From a virus, in IMG/VR virus record IMGVR_UViG_3300042691_014303, positions 1 to 22,219 of that record: 22,219 bases of DNA; one strand, 5' to 3'. Position numbers and translations under genes: made by a program. Under the pieces are notes generated by a model, which saw nothing but the letters and a program-made list of their open reading frames with translations, was not told the DNA's origin and did not search any database. How positions within the stretch are numbered: the stretch's first letter is position 1; each line of letters opens with the position of its first letter. Of this stretch, positions 1 through 7,451 are shown one piece after another.

Positions 1-268
1 TTGGTTCTAAATATTCAACACAAAATGCTCCAAATTTAAACCCTATTTTACCAGTACGAATTTCTCCAAATCCATTCTTATCCACTTTAATTAAATCATT
101 TTCGTATACATCTTTTCCGTTTTTATCTTGTAAACCAGTATATTGACAAGGGATAAGCATATCATCTTGCTCAAACAATTCATCAACATATCCACTATAT
201 TTGTATTGTTCAATAAACCCTTTGGTTTGTGGATTCCAGAATTTAAATTTGATTGTCCGATTGTGCAT
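1..268 (-). CDS. YopX family phage protein, C-terminus cut by window edge
   Basis: An open frame starts at the ATG at 268 and runs off the left edge, giving 89 residues beginning MHNRTIKFKFWNPQTKGF. The later stretch IPCQYTGLQDKNGKDVYENDLIK is the hallmark of the YopX family (an 'mQyTGLkDkngkeIyegDiik'-like core), small phage and prophage proteins of unknown biochemical role. The start is the first ATG and overlaps the end of the upstream gene by 26 nt, as for its neighbours. The family call is from memory of the motif; the function is unknown. Confidence 0.85.
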   Translation of the reverse strand, partial: MHNRTIKFKFWNPQTKGFIEQYKYSGYVDELFEQDDMLIPCQYTGLQDKNGKDVYENDLIKVDKNGFGEIRTGKIGFKFGAFCVEYLEP

Positions 269-698
269 TTTGATTATTGACAGTTATAGTGTCCAAACCT
301 AAAGAAATAGGCTCATTATCATTATATGCTGGAGGAAACGCGGTTTCCAAATCAGACTCATAAGAACTCATATGAAACATAGGACTAAATTCTCCAAAAT
401 CCGTTGGTAATAAAGCATCAACGGATTCATTATACATAGTATCATGAAAAACCATATCATCATACTTTTTTTTAAAATTTTCTAGATAGTGTTCAAATCC
501 ATCATAGTTTTCATCATATTTTGTATTATAAACATAATCGAACAGCCAATCTTCTCCTTCTTTAGTTAAATTTAAATCTCTTACTAATTTTATAAAATAT
601 TCTTCTTGAACCGATTGAAGTTCATTTATGAATGTTTTTACTTTAAAAATAGCATCTTCGGGATGTTGTCCGTCTGGTGTGTAATTTTTAGTTTTCAT
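243..698 (-). CDS. Hypothetical acidic protein
   Basis: A 151-residue protein with an ATG start at 698. It is rich in Asp, Glu, Tyr and Asn, has no predicted membrane segment and no motif I recognise. The N-terminal half looks helical (residues about 14-80) and the C-terminal third looks disordered. It overlaps the genes on both sides (11 nt and 26 nt), indicating one co-transcribed minus-strand unit. Function unknown. Confidence 0.7.
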   Translation of the reverse strand: MKTKNYTPDGQHPEDAIFKVKTFINELQSVQEEYFIKLVRDLNLTKEGEDWLFDYVYNTKYDENYDGFEHYLENFKKKYDDMVFHDTMYNESVDALLPTDFGEFSPMFHMSSYESDLETAFPPAYNDNEPISLGLDTITVNNQNAQSDNQI

Positions 699-894
699 TT
701 TTAGTTGAGTTTAAAAGTCCTTGAATGTTTTCTATAGACCAATTTTTTTCAATTGCTTCTCTAATCGTTTCATTTTTTTGTTTTGTAGATAGGTATGATA
801 TATATTCACTCATACACATTCCGGTTAGTGATGTTATAACTATAGCTACAATTGAGATTATAACCCAATCTGGTTTATTTTTATTCTGATTCAT
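688..894 (-). CDS. Small single-pass membrane protein
   Basis: A 68-residue protein starting at the ATG at 894. An in-frame TTG at 924 would add 10 residues, but the ATG fits the 4-nt gap to the upstream gene better. Residues about 10-27 (VIISIVAIVITSLTGMC) form one hydrophobic span. The rest is a charged, probably helical tail. It sits directly after a membrane-anchored SH3b protein, so the two may act together at the envelope. A holin-type or accessory lysis role is possible but nothing in the sequence shows it. Confidence 0.65.
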   Translation of the reverse strand: MNQNKNKPDWVIISIVAIVITSLTGMCMSEYISYLSTKQKNETIREAIEKNWSIENIQGLLNSTKNEN

Positions 895-898
895 AAAA

Positions 899-1243
899 TT
901 ATTGTTTGTTTGTTTGATACTCAAACAGTATCAATCTATCTTTAAAGACGTATCCGGTTCTTCCGCTTTCAGTATATACTTTAAACCAATTTCCAGACTT
1001 GTCAAGTATTTCTAAGTTTGTTCCATTTAAAATTCTAGCAATTGATGATGAAGAAATATCTGGTTTTTCTCTCAAATTAACCCAACCATCTTTATCATCC
1101 ACAATACCATATTCTTTTTTTAAGATTGGTTTATAAACTTCTTGGTGTACAATTTTTAATTTATCATAAACACCAACACCAGCTGTTATTAGAGCAGCAA
1201 TTCCTGTTAATATAACACCAATATGTTGCCAATTATTCTTCAT
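899..1243 (-). CDS. Membrane-anchored bacterial SH3 (SH3b) domain protein
   Basis: A 114-residue protein. Residues 8-26 form a membrane span near the N-terminus (HIGVILTGIAALITAGVG). Residues about 46-106 fit the SH3b/SH3_3 pattern: GWVNLREKPDISSSSIARILNGT, then GNWFKVYTESGRTGYVFKDRL. SH3b domains usually bind peptidoglycan or other envelope polymers, and the topology would place the domain in the periplasm. No catalytic domain is attached. In a phage this could be part of lysis or of superinfection control at the envelope (inference). Confidence 0.8.
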   Translation of the reverse strand: MKNNWQHIGVILTGIAALITAGVGVYDKLKIVHQEVYKPILKKEYGIVDDKDGWVNLREKPDISSSSIARILNGTNLEILDKSGNWFKVYTESGRTGYVFKDRLILFEYQTNKQ

Positions 1244-1421
1244 TAAAATGATTTAAACAATCAGTTATTTCTTGCTTCTGAAGTCTCAAAAGAATTCTAC
1301 CATAATTTTTAATACATTCTTTTGCATATGTATCTAATTTATTCAAACATCCATCAGCAGATAATCCGCTTTGATAAAAAGCGTAGTCTTCCAAGTCATC
1401 AAGATGTAATTTCTTGTTCAT
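1233..1421 (-). CDS. Hypothetical small protein
   Basis: A 62-residue protein beginning MNKKLHLDDLEDYAFY. A longer frame runs upstream to 1541, but it would lie inside the next gene; the ATG at 1421 gives a 23-nt overlap with that gene, matching the spacing seen throughout. Two cysteines lie in its middle. No family recognised. Confidence 0.6.
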   Translation of the reverse strand: MNKKLHLDDLEDYAFYQSGLSADGCLNKLDTYAKECIKNYGRILLRLQKQEITDCLNHFNEE

Positions 1422-1881
1422 CTTTTGTTTTCCAAAACTTTTCGGTTTCTTCACAACAAGCAACATAACCTTGTTTTCTTGCTTCTTCTCTACAAAGAGT
1501 TTTAAACCAGCCACCTCTTTTACAAAGAACGCCATTTTCACCAGTTACCTCGCAAGTATTTCTAGATTTTCTTTCTGCTTCATGAATGATGTCGTCAATA
1601 ATATCATCCTCGATTTTATCTGCACCATAGACGCTTACATAAAATCGAAGATCTCCATACTTTTCTTTAATTTGATCAGCCACTACCTGTACTTCTCTTC
1701 CGTCTTTAGAACAAAGATCACAGAAGTATTGCATCTTTTCCATGCATTCATCTAGAAGCTTGTACCAACCATCGTCTACTTCAAACCCCCATGCCATACA
1801 TGTATGCATTGGATCTCCTCTAAAATTTTTTAAAATCTTAGGATATTTTTTTACTAGTTCTAGTTGTAGTTCTTCTTTCAT
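1399..1881 (-). CDS. Cysteine-rich phage protein, likely zinc-binding
   Basis: A 160-residue protein. It has a CxxC pair at residues 54-57 (CDLC), an IKEKYGDLRFYVS stretch at about 72-84, then CEVTGENGVLCKRGGWFKTLC. This order (CxxC, 'KEKFGGLRFY', an E-rich helix, 'CExCG...GWxxTLC') is common in uncharacterised phage proteins. The cysteine spacing suggests zinc binding, although one expected Cys after CEVTG is absent. Start at the first ATG, 1 nt after the stop of the upstream mini-ORF. Role unknown. Confidence 0.75.
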   Translation of the reverse strand: MKEELQLELVKKYPKILKNFRGDPMHTCMAWGFEVDDGWYKLLDECMEKMQYFCDLCSKDGREVQVVADQIKEKYGDLRFYVSVYGADKIEDDIIDDIIHEAERKSRNTCEVTGENGVLCKRGGWFKTLCREEARKQGYVACCEETEKFWKTKDEQEITS

Positions 1882-1882
1882 A

Positions 1883-1987
1883 TTATTTTTTCCTCTTAGA
1901 TGGTCTAGTAACAGTTACAGTTACAGTTTTTCTAATTTTGGTTGATCCTATTTTTTTTTCCGTCACTCTTTGTTTTTTTATTTTCAT
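1883..1987 (-). CDS. Very small basic ORF
   Basis: A 34-residue open frame with ATG at 1987, starting MKIKKQRVTEKKIGSTK and ending RPSKRKK, with a VTVTVT core. It stops 1 nt before the ATG of the next gene and follows a promoter-like sequence at 1993-2022, so it is the first gene of this unit. About a third of its residues are Lys or Arg. It could be a nucleic-acid-binding peptide or just a translated leader. Its placement supports expression; function is unknown. Confidence 0.45.
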   Translation of the reverse strand: MKIKKQRVTEKKIGSTKIRKTVTVTVTRPSKRKK

Positions 1988-1992
1988 AAATA

Positions 1993-2022
1993 TAAAAATA
2001 ATATAATTTAAATTTTTGTCAA
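1993..2022 (-). promoter_or_regulatory. Predicted promoter for the 1883-1987 unit
   Basis: On the minus strand TTGACA (2017-2022) is followed after 16 nt by TATTTTTA (1993-2000), just ahead of the mini-ORF ATG. The -10 resembles the Bacteroidota TAnnTTTG element. The tract is very AT-rich, so chance matches are easy. Confidence 0.4.
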
Positions 2023-2029
2023 TTAGAAA

Positions 2030-2305
2030 TTATTCTTCCCAACAATTATTCTTATAATCCCAGTGTCTGGAGTCATAAAAATTTATTTCTATTTCTAAAC
2101 CAAAAACATTTAGTTTAAATCTAATACCAGCATGATCTTTTCCAGTGAGTTTACAATCAAACTCAAAAGAAAACAAGTTATAATTTGAAAAAAAAGTTTC
2201 AATTTCCAAATTTTTATTTTTAGATAGTTGTTTATGAAACCATTTTAGTTTATACCAAAATCTTGGTTTATTTGTAAAATTATAAATTGTAAAATTAACG
2301 TACAT
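2030..2305 (-). CDS. Hypothetical phage protein with RHWD motif
   Basis: A 91-residue protein. The C-terminal half has alternating hydrophobic residues (HAGIRFKLNVFGLEIEINF) ending in YDSRHWDYKNNCWEE. The 'DxRHWD' ending is familiar from small phage proteins with a beta-rich fold, but I know of no assigned function. ATG start at 2305; it stands slightly apart, with a 74-nt gap upstream. Confidence 0.65.
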   Translation of the reverse strand: MYVNFTIYNFTNKPRFWYKLKWFHKQLSKNKNLEIETFFSNYNLFSFEFDCKLTGKDHAGIRFKLNVFGLEIEINFYDSRHWDYKNNCWEE

Positions 2306-2379
2306 AAATTACTAATTTAGACGTAAAACAAAAAAACTTATGTAGAAATTTACCGAGTATTTTTTTCAATATTTTCATG

Positions 2380-2601
2380 TTATGACTTTCTAGGTAAAAG
2401 TAATGCTATTTCATCAGAATCATCAGCAACTACTTCTAAAAATTCTCCATCCCACCATTTATCTTGTTTGTGCTTATTTTTAACTATAGGAACTAAATGA
2501 ATAGAATCAACCTCATCATAACCACCCTCATAACCTTGCACAACTACACGTTTTTGGGGGTCTTCCAACGTAAGACGTTCAATTAATTCTTTAACTTTCA
2601 T
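2380..2601 (-). CDS. Small phage/plasmid accessory protein (EGGYD motif)
   Basis: A 73-residue protein beginning MKVKELIERLTLEDPQKRVV, followed by VQGYEGGYDEVDSI. The pattern 'tVkELIekLq..dPd..VvvqGYEGGyd' occurs in short conserved proteins of phages and plasmids. It overlaps the RNA ligase gene by 11 nt and is translated from the same message. Function unknown. Confidence 0.7.
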   Translation of the reverse strand: MKVKELIERLTLEDPQKRVVVQGYEGGYDEVDSIHLVPIVKNKHKQDKWWDGEFLEVVADDSDEIALLLPRKS

Positions 2602-3682
2602 GGTTTAATTTTTGTGTTATTAATTTTATCCATTGTATTCTAGATATTTGTTTATTATCCAATATAGAAAACGCATATGATGAATTTTCATGATAATTTC
2701 TTTTAATCATTTCCGCTTGCTCTTTCCTAGATTCTACTTTTCTAATATCATGGACCATTTCCAATATATTGTCAATATATTTTTTTACGCTATCGCCAGC
2801 ATTACAAATTTTTTCTATTTCATCTTTTAATTGTAATGCTATCTCAAAATCAAAATCTGATTCTATTTTTTTATAGAACTCTTCGCATGATGGCATTTCA
2901 GAGTCAACATAATATTCAATTAAGTTGTTTTGTGAGTTCAATTGTGATTTAACTCTATGACAAAATAAATACCAATCAGATTTTAATTTGATTCTGTTCT
3001 GGCCATTATTATATGATACAACAATTCCCTCTTTACCTTTCCAATATTTTATAGTTTCTGCTATTTTAGAAAGATCATTAGTATCTAGGAAGTTATATGA
3101 TTGCGGCGTTGGGATAGGCCCAATCTTTCTCCATATATCAATCAAATCAGACGAAGAAACAACACACATTCCGTTTTTGTTTATAGCACCAATAAAATAG
3201 AATTCTATTTGTTGTGGTCTAACAACAATAACATTATTGGGTGTTACTATTTCAAACAAAAGACTAATGTGTGAGTTTTCTTTTAAGAACTCGACTACCT
3301 TTTGGTATTTTTCTGGTAACAATTCAAAATCTTTAGCATTCTCTTGTGATGAATAAGAAACCGTACCTCTTGTTCTCATTGAGAACTTATCATTAACATA
3401 ATCTGCTATAAGAAGAGAACCATCTATCTTATCTTCTATCTTCCAATCGTTAAAATCCTCTGGGTTTGGATAACATTCTGGTTTTTCTCCATAGTTAAAA
3501 AACTTCGGAAAACCAGAAGATAAAACATTACCTTCTTTGTCCGTAATTAAAGAACGATAAAACAAGTTGTTCTGATTCCACTTTGCGTCAATTTCTGGAG
3601 TTATTAAATAACTATCCAAACCACAAAACTTATTTGGAATAATATTAAAATATTCTTCTTTTAATGGAAGTTTTATTTTCAT
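2591..3682 (-). CDS. T4 Rnl1-type RNA ligase
   Basis: A 363-residue protein, close to T4 RNA ligase 1 (374). Nucleotidyltransferase motifs appear in order. GFPKFFNYGE (58-67) precedes motif I, K85-I-D-G-S, with the adenylated lysine at 85. Motif III is LLFEIV (141-146), motif IV KGKEGIVV (215-222) and motif V RIKLKSDWY (230-238). The helical C-terminal region (about 245-363) would correspond to the Rnl1 tRNA-recognition domain. In T4, Rnl1 with polynucleotide kinase reseals tRNA cut in the anticodon loop by host nucleases; no kinase gene is visible here. The family call is strong; the substrate is inferred. Confidence 0.9.
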   Translation of the reverse strand: MKIKLPLKEEYFNIIPNKFCGLDSYLITPEIDAKWNQNNLFYRSLITDKEGNVLSSGFPKFFNYGEKPECYPNPEDFNDWKIEDKIDGSLLIADYVNDKFSMRTRGTVSYSSQENAKDFELLPEKYQKVVEFLKENSHISLLFEIVTPNNVIVVRPQQIEFYFIGAINKNGMCVVSSSDLIDIWRKIGPIPTPQSYNFLDTNDLSKIAETIKYWKGKEGIVVSYNNGQNRIKLKSDWYLFCHRVKSQLNSQNNLIEYYVDSEMPSCEEFYKKIESDFDFEIALQLKDEIEKICNAGDSVKKYIDNILEMVHDIRKVESRKEQAEMIKRNYHENSSYAFSILDNKQISRIQWIKLITQKLNHES

Positions 3683-3689
3683 AAAACTA

Positions 3690-3785
3690 CTATACTATAT
3701 TTTTATAGAACATCAACCAAAAATAAAACAAAGAAACACCTAAAAACACGATAAAAGATAAAATTAATTTAGTTTTAGTTTTCAT
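3690..3785 (-). CDS. Tiny single-pass membrane peptide
   Basis: A 31-residue frame starting at the ATG at 3785 and starting MKTKTKLILSFIVFLG, mostly one hydrophobic helix (residues 7-27) after a basic N-terminus (positive-inside). It overlaps the upstream gene by 11 nt and ends 8 nt before the RNA ligase ATG, so it fills an otherwise empty gap. No homology can be assessed at this length. Confidence 0.5.
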   Translation of the reverse strand: MKTKTKLILSFIVFLGVSLFYFWLMFYKNIV

Positions 3786-3990
3786 ATATATTTTTCTTAT
3801 ATCTAAAGTTTCTCCATTTGGTTCTATGTTTTATAATCCAATCGATCAAAGCTGTATCAAACCCTATATCATAACCCCTTTTTTCACTTTCAAGCCATTT
3901 ATGTTTTAAAATTTCTTCTCTTTCTTCTATAAATTCTTTATATATAGAAGAACTCATGAAAAAACATGGTGTTGCGGTTAGTGCTATCAT
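3775..3990 (-). CDS. Hypothetical protein with KHKWLESEKxGxDIG motif
   Basis: Up to 71 residues. The conserved-looking part is the second half: EILKHKWLESEKRGYDIGFD, then ALIDWIIKHRTKWR, a compact helical small protein seen in bacteria and phages without known function. Two ATGs compete: 3990 (used here, preceded by AT-rich leader) and 3957 (starting MSSSIYKEF), which would remove 11 residues. Confidence 0.65.
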   Translation of the reverse strand: MIALTATPCFFMSSSIYKEFIEEREEILKHKWLESEKRGYDIGFDTALIDWIIKHRTKWRNFRYKKNIYEN

Positions 3991-4029
3991 ACATAATATT
4001 TACTTTTTTATTAAAAGATAAACATTATA

Positions 4030-4731
4030 TTATTGTCTAAATTCCCATAATTCATTAATATCTAAAAGTTTAGATACGCAACCATTTACTCTTTCCGTCC
4101 AACTAGAATGAAAGTGTCCATAGAAATGATATTTTGGATTGCATATTTTAAATATCTCATCCATTACTGCTCTTTCATCGGTAAGATCTTCCAACAAATA
4201 AGCATCTTCTCTCGACCATCCATAAACCATTTCATTGAATTGTTGTGGAAAACACCATGATGGCGCGGTGTGAGTAACAAGAATATCAACTTTTTGACAG
4301 GCGTCTCTATCAAAAACAACACCCTCATCTTCCCAATAAGAAACCCCTACAGTTCTTCCAGTTCTATCAATAGATACTGCACCACCAATAAATTGAATAA
4401 GTTTAGAATTATATTCAAAAACAGAGTAATCTTCGACCAATTCAAAATTATCTAAACATATTCTATTATTTTTTTTGAAAGCTATAGGATCATCATGATT
4501 TCCTCTAATAGCATAAAAATTAATATTATTCTGTTTAAATTTTTTATCAAGTAACCCATAAGTTACCATATCTCGACTTGGATTAAATCCAACTCCTAAA
4601 TCCCCAACAGAAATAATATTAGCGTTGGAAATTTTTTTTAGTTGTATTTTAAAAAGCAATTCATTCCAATTTCCGTGGGTATCGCCTAAAAATAATATTT
4701 GTTTATTACCATCCAGTTGTGTCGTCGTCAT
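4030..4731 (-). CDS. Calcineurin-like metallophosphoesterase
   Basis: A 233-residue protein with the full metallophosphoesterase motif set: GDTHG (16-20), GD (43-44), GNHD (77-80), H154 in VTHTAPSW and GHFH (205-208). These residues bind two metal ions and the phosphate. Phage members of this superfamily hydrolyse phosphomono- or diesters (protein or RNA ends, 2',3'-cyclic phosphates). With two RNA ligases nearby, trimming of RNA ends is an attractive but unproven role. The ATG at 4731 overlaps the upstream gene by 26 nt. Confidence 0.9.
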   Translation of the reverse strand: MTTTQLDGNKQILFLGDTHGNWNELLFKIQLKKISNANIISVGDLGVGFNPSRDMVTYGLLDKKFKQNNINFYAIRGNHDDPIAFKKNNRICLDNFELVEDYSVFEYNSKLIQFIGGAVSIDRTGRTVGVSYWEDEGVVFDRDACQKVDILVTHTAPSWCFPQQFNEMVYGWSREDAYLLEDLTDERAVMDEIFKICNPKYHFYGHFHSSWTERVNGCVSKLLDINELWEFRQ

Positions 4732-4993
4732 TAGTTTGATATATTCTATATTGTTTTATTTCTTCTGTCAATATGTCTTTTAAACGAGTTAATGCAAGTT
4801 CATATGTATCACATTCTTCTTCGATTTCATCTACAATGTATCCATGATGACAAACTAGATATTTTGGTGGAAATCCATAACTCCATTTAGTTTCTATATA
4901 CCAATGACAATCACGGTCTTTGTGGTGGTCTTTTCCTATTAAAACATACCATTCGTCAGTTAGTTCTGTAATCTCTTCAATTATAGTTTTCAT
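4706..4993 (-). CDS. Hypothetical protein
   Basis: A 95-residue, acidic protein rich in Trp, Tyr and His (GKDHHKDRDCHWYIETKW). No membrane segment and no motif I can assign. Its 3' end overlaps the metallophosphoesterase start, implying translational coupling. Confidence 0.65.
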   Translation of the reverse strand: MKTIIEEITELTDEWYVLIGKDHHKDRDCHWYIETKWSYGFPPKYLVCHHGYIVDEIEEECDTYELALTRLKDILTEEIKQYRIYQTNDDDTTGW

Positions 4994-4996
4994 AGT

Positions 4997-5545
4997 TCAA
5001 GTCCATAAAAATTCTCTATATTTAATTAGTTCAGTTAATACATTTGTATCTTTTTCAGAAATTTCTTTTTCTAATTCATTTACTTTTTTATATTTTACTT
5101 CATATGGAATTCCATCATCAACCATTTGAAATAATTTTCTACCGTCTTTATCTGTTATTGGTTTAAACATTTCAACAAATGGTCTTAATGGTGGATAAGA
5201 TTCTTCCATTCTTTTCTGTAAAATTGGTCTTTCTACTGTTATATATCTATATGATTTAATTAACCAATCTTCAAAATTTTTATGTTCTTCTGATGAAGAC
5301 CAATCTATTTGATTTTGTTTGTACTCGTCTTCATAAAAGGATTTTACAAATTCAAAATTAACATCAACTAACAAAGAACTTATATCACGCCATGTTCTAG
5401 GTATAACCTTTCTTAATCTTTCATGTCTTGGTTTAAAAATTGGAAGTATATTATCATAATAATACATTCTATAACTATATGGAAACAAATCCAAAAAGTC
5501 ATATATTCCAAATTTTTCAAAAAAATATTTTCTTATTTTGTTCAT
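4997..5545 (-). CDS. Conserved-looking phage protein of unknown function
   Basis: A 182-residue protein. Start taken at the ATG at 5545, which forms an ATGA overlap with the HNH gene stop; an in-frame TTG at 5566 would add 7 residues. Features: FPYSYRMYYYDNILPIF, KPRHERLRKVIPRTWRDI, NFEFVKSFYEDEY and VERPILQKRM, a density of aromatic and basic residues usual in conserved globular phage proteins. I recall similar sequences in large phages but no function. Confidence 0.7.
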   Translation of the reverse strand: MNKIRKYFFEKFGIYDFLDLFPYSYRMYYYDNILPIFKPRHERLRKVIPRTWRDISSLLVDVNFEFVKSFYEDEYKQNQIDWSSSEEHKNFEDWLIKSYRYITVERPILQKRMEESYPPLRPFVEMFKPITDKDGRKLFQMVDDGIPYEVKYKKVNELEKEISEKDTNVLTELIKYREFLWT

Positions 5546-6120
5546 ATATTTAAAAATACGTTCCAATCTTTTATTTCATCTTTATTTCTAATATAGAAAG
5601 ACACTGGCATTACTCTAGGAGCCGTTGGTTTCTTTATTAGTTTTAATCCCGCTTGTTCTGGTGTCTTATCTGCTTTTCTAGAATTAATTTCTTTGTGAGC
5701 CAATACACAATTTTCCCAAGATGATTTTCCCCCTTGGGATTTTGGAATTACATGATCTATATTACCGGTTTTCTTGTTTAATATTCTACCGGTATATTGA
5801 CAAGTATAATTGTCTCTCTCCCAAAGATTTTTTTGAGTGAATTTAACAACTTGTTTTGGTATTGTATCATTATAATTCAACACGATAACATTTGGTATCT
5901 TAATAGCACCATTTATGGTTTTAACAACATCATCATTTTCAGATACTTTTAAAGAAATCCATTCTCTCCATTCTAATGGAAGAATTCTATCATCTTCAAC
6001 TAGAAGACCTTTTGCATGATCGGAATACATCAAACAAAATGAATGCTTTGCTGTAGTCGTATTAATCGGTATCCAACATTTATTTAATATTAAGACGCTT
6101 CTATCAATATTCTTTTTCAT
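5542..6120 (-). CDS. HNH endonuclease-family protein, atypical zinc site
   Basis: A 192-residue protein matching a widespread HNH family throughout: SVLILNKCWIPIN at the N-terminus, RD (102-103), CQYTGR (107-112), IDHVIPKSQGG (121-131), SWENCVLAHKEINSRKADKTPEQAGLKL (134-161). The His-Asn-His core (D122-H123, N137, N146/K149) is kept. The two CxxC zinc knuckles normally seen (CQYCG and ACxxCN) are reduced to CQYTG and AHKEIN, so the structural zinc is probably lost. It may be a DNA nuclease or a homing endonuclease. ATG at 6120; overlaps neighbours by 17 and 4 nt. Confidence 0.85.
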   Translation of the reverse strand: MKKNIDRSVLILNKCWIPINTTTAKHSFCLMYSDHAKGLLVEDDRILPLEWREWISLKVSENDDVVKTINGAIKIPNVIVLNYNDTIPKQVVKFTQKNLWERDNYTCQYTGRILNKKTGNIDHVIPKSQGGKSSWENCVLAHKEINSRKADKTPEQAGLKLIKKPTAPRVMPVSFYIRNKDEIKDWNVFLNI

Positions 6121-6859
6121 TCAACTTATAAGGTTTTTCGATTATAACATAATATGACCCAGAGACTTCTTGTATACTTGACATATTACCTTTCGGTAAA
6201 GGATTTTTTTCAAATGCTTTATATACAAGATCCCACGCTTGATTATATTCTTTATTTTTTATAGCTTTAGATACTTTTTCTTGATAACGTTGCGGAATTC
6301 TAAATTCTTTTTGTGGTTTCCAATATCCATTAATAGAATCTAAAATCTGAGGCGGTTCAACATCAGAAAATTTCATTACTCCATCTCCACTAACATCACA
6401 AATTCTCCTATAACCATCATTACGCTCATAGTGGAGATATTGTTCAATAACCTTTTTAATTTCCCATGCAATCGTTCCTTCTCTCATTTCCTTTGTATTA
6501 CCAACACCAAAAGATGAATTTGGATGATCCAAATTTGGAAAAGTTTTCTTTTTTTTCCATTCCTCCGATTCTTTTATTATAGAACCACTTTCATCATATT
6601 CATTATTATATTGATCATAAAATCCACCGTGACCATCATATCTTCTTTCTGGTAAAGAAGGGAACATTACATATCTAACATGCCTGTGGATAGCTTCTCG
6701 TTCATTCCAATCAATCAATCTATCCCAATATGCTTCGCTCATTGCCATATCAACCTGACCAGAACGAAGTCTTGAAAAAACTTCAAGTGCTGTTGTTAGA
6801 ACAGCAAGATGATCATAATCAAATTCAATTTGAATCTTCTTGGATTTTTTTGTTTTCAT
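6104..6859 (-). CDS. Hypothetical phage protein (FSRLRSGQ motif)
   Basis: A 251-residue protein. The N-terminal segment (LTTALEVFSRLRSGQVDMA, then a conserved-looking RHVRYVMFPSLPE) resembles uncharacterised phage proteins in which an 'ALExysRlrmGQ' helix precedes a sequence-divergent region. Residues 125-150 (EGTIAWEIKKVIEQYLHYER) look like a second helix of the same family. No catalytic motif seen. Overlaps the next gene upstream by 35 nt. Confidence 0.65.
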   Translation of the reverse strand: MKTKKSKKIQIEFDYDHLAVLTTALEVFSRLRSGQVDMAMSEAYWDRLIDWNEREAIHRHVRYVMFPSLPERRYDGHGGFYDQYNNEYDESGSIIKESEEWKKKKTFPNLDHPNSSFGVGNTKEMREGTIAWEIKKVIEQYLHYERNDGYRRICDVSGDGVMKFSDVEPPQILDSINGYWKPQKEFRIPQRYQEKVSKAIKNKEYNQAWDLVYKAFEKNPLPKGNMSSIQEVSGSYYVIIEKPYKLNEKEY

Positions 6860-7106
6860 ATTTTTTTGTTATGTGTTTTCTGGTAAAACTATCAAGTTTA
6901 AAATGATACTTTGCTATATTATATATAGAACTTGATTGCATAGCAGCCCCAAGTTGAACATTATATTGCTTATATGCATAAGGATCTCCCTTTTTATGAA
7001 ATTGATTATACATATTTCTCATTCTTCTTTTTTGTAAAATCGTGTCTTTTCCTAAGAAAATCACGAATGCTTTAATATCATCTTCCCAATTTTTGAATAT
7101 TTTCAT
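6825..7106 (-). CDS. Hypothetical basic protein
   Basis: A 93-residue protein rich in Lys and Arg (for example KDTILQKRRMRNMYNQF), probably helical, no membrane span. Function not recognised; a nucleic-acid contact would fit the charge but is only a guess. Confidence 0.6.
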   Translation of the reverse strand: MKIFKNWEDDIKAFVIFLGKDTILQKRRMRNMYNQFHKKGDPYAYKQYNVQLGAAMQSSSIYNIAKYHFKLDSFTRKHITKKYENKKIQEDSN

Positions 7107-7109
7107 ATA

Positions 7110-7451
7110 TCACTTATAGTATAAATCTTCACTGTCGTCAAGTATTACTCTATCTTTTAACCAAGCACATAACGCCCAATGATAATAGGTGTAATTTGGA
7201 TCTCCTTCATAATGAAAGAAAGCATGACCCAAATCATATTCAATTTGTTTCATAATTTTCTTTTTAATTCCTTTTGGTGCTCTACTTTCCAACATCCAAG
7301 AATCCAAAAATACTTTACAATCCATTCCAAAATCCCAAGAGAAATATGCCACATTATTATGACGATCTACATGATAGATATCAATATAAATTGGTTCTTT
7401 ACATTTGATTATTCCAAGCTCGTAAATCGTATCTGGTATTTTAAGTTTCAT
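7110..7451 (-). CDS. Hypothetical protein
   Basis: A 113-residue protein rich in aromatic residues and Asp (NVAYFSWDFGMDCKVFL, FHYEGDPNYTYYHWALC). No recognised domain. The ATG at 7451 overlaps the preceding hydrolase gene by 11 nt and it ends 4 nt before the next ATG. Confidence 0.65.
   Translation of the reverse strand: MKLKIPDTIYELGIIKCKEPIYIDIYHVDRHNNVAYFSWDFGMDCKVFLDSWMLESRAPKGIKKKIMKQIEYDLGHAFFHYEGDPNYTYYHWALCAWLKDRVILDDSEDLYYK

Noticed and set aside
1414-1945. Plus-strand ORFs opposite the cysteine-rich gene
   Set aside because: They are Phe/Ser-rich antisense readings of a better-supported minus-strand gene with recognisable motifs.
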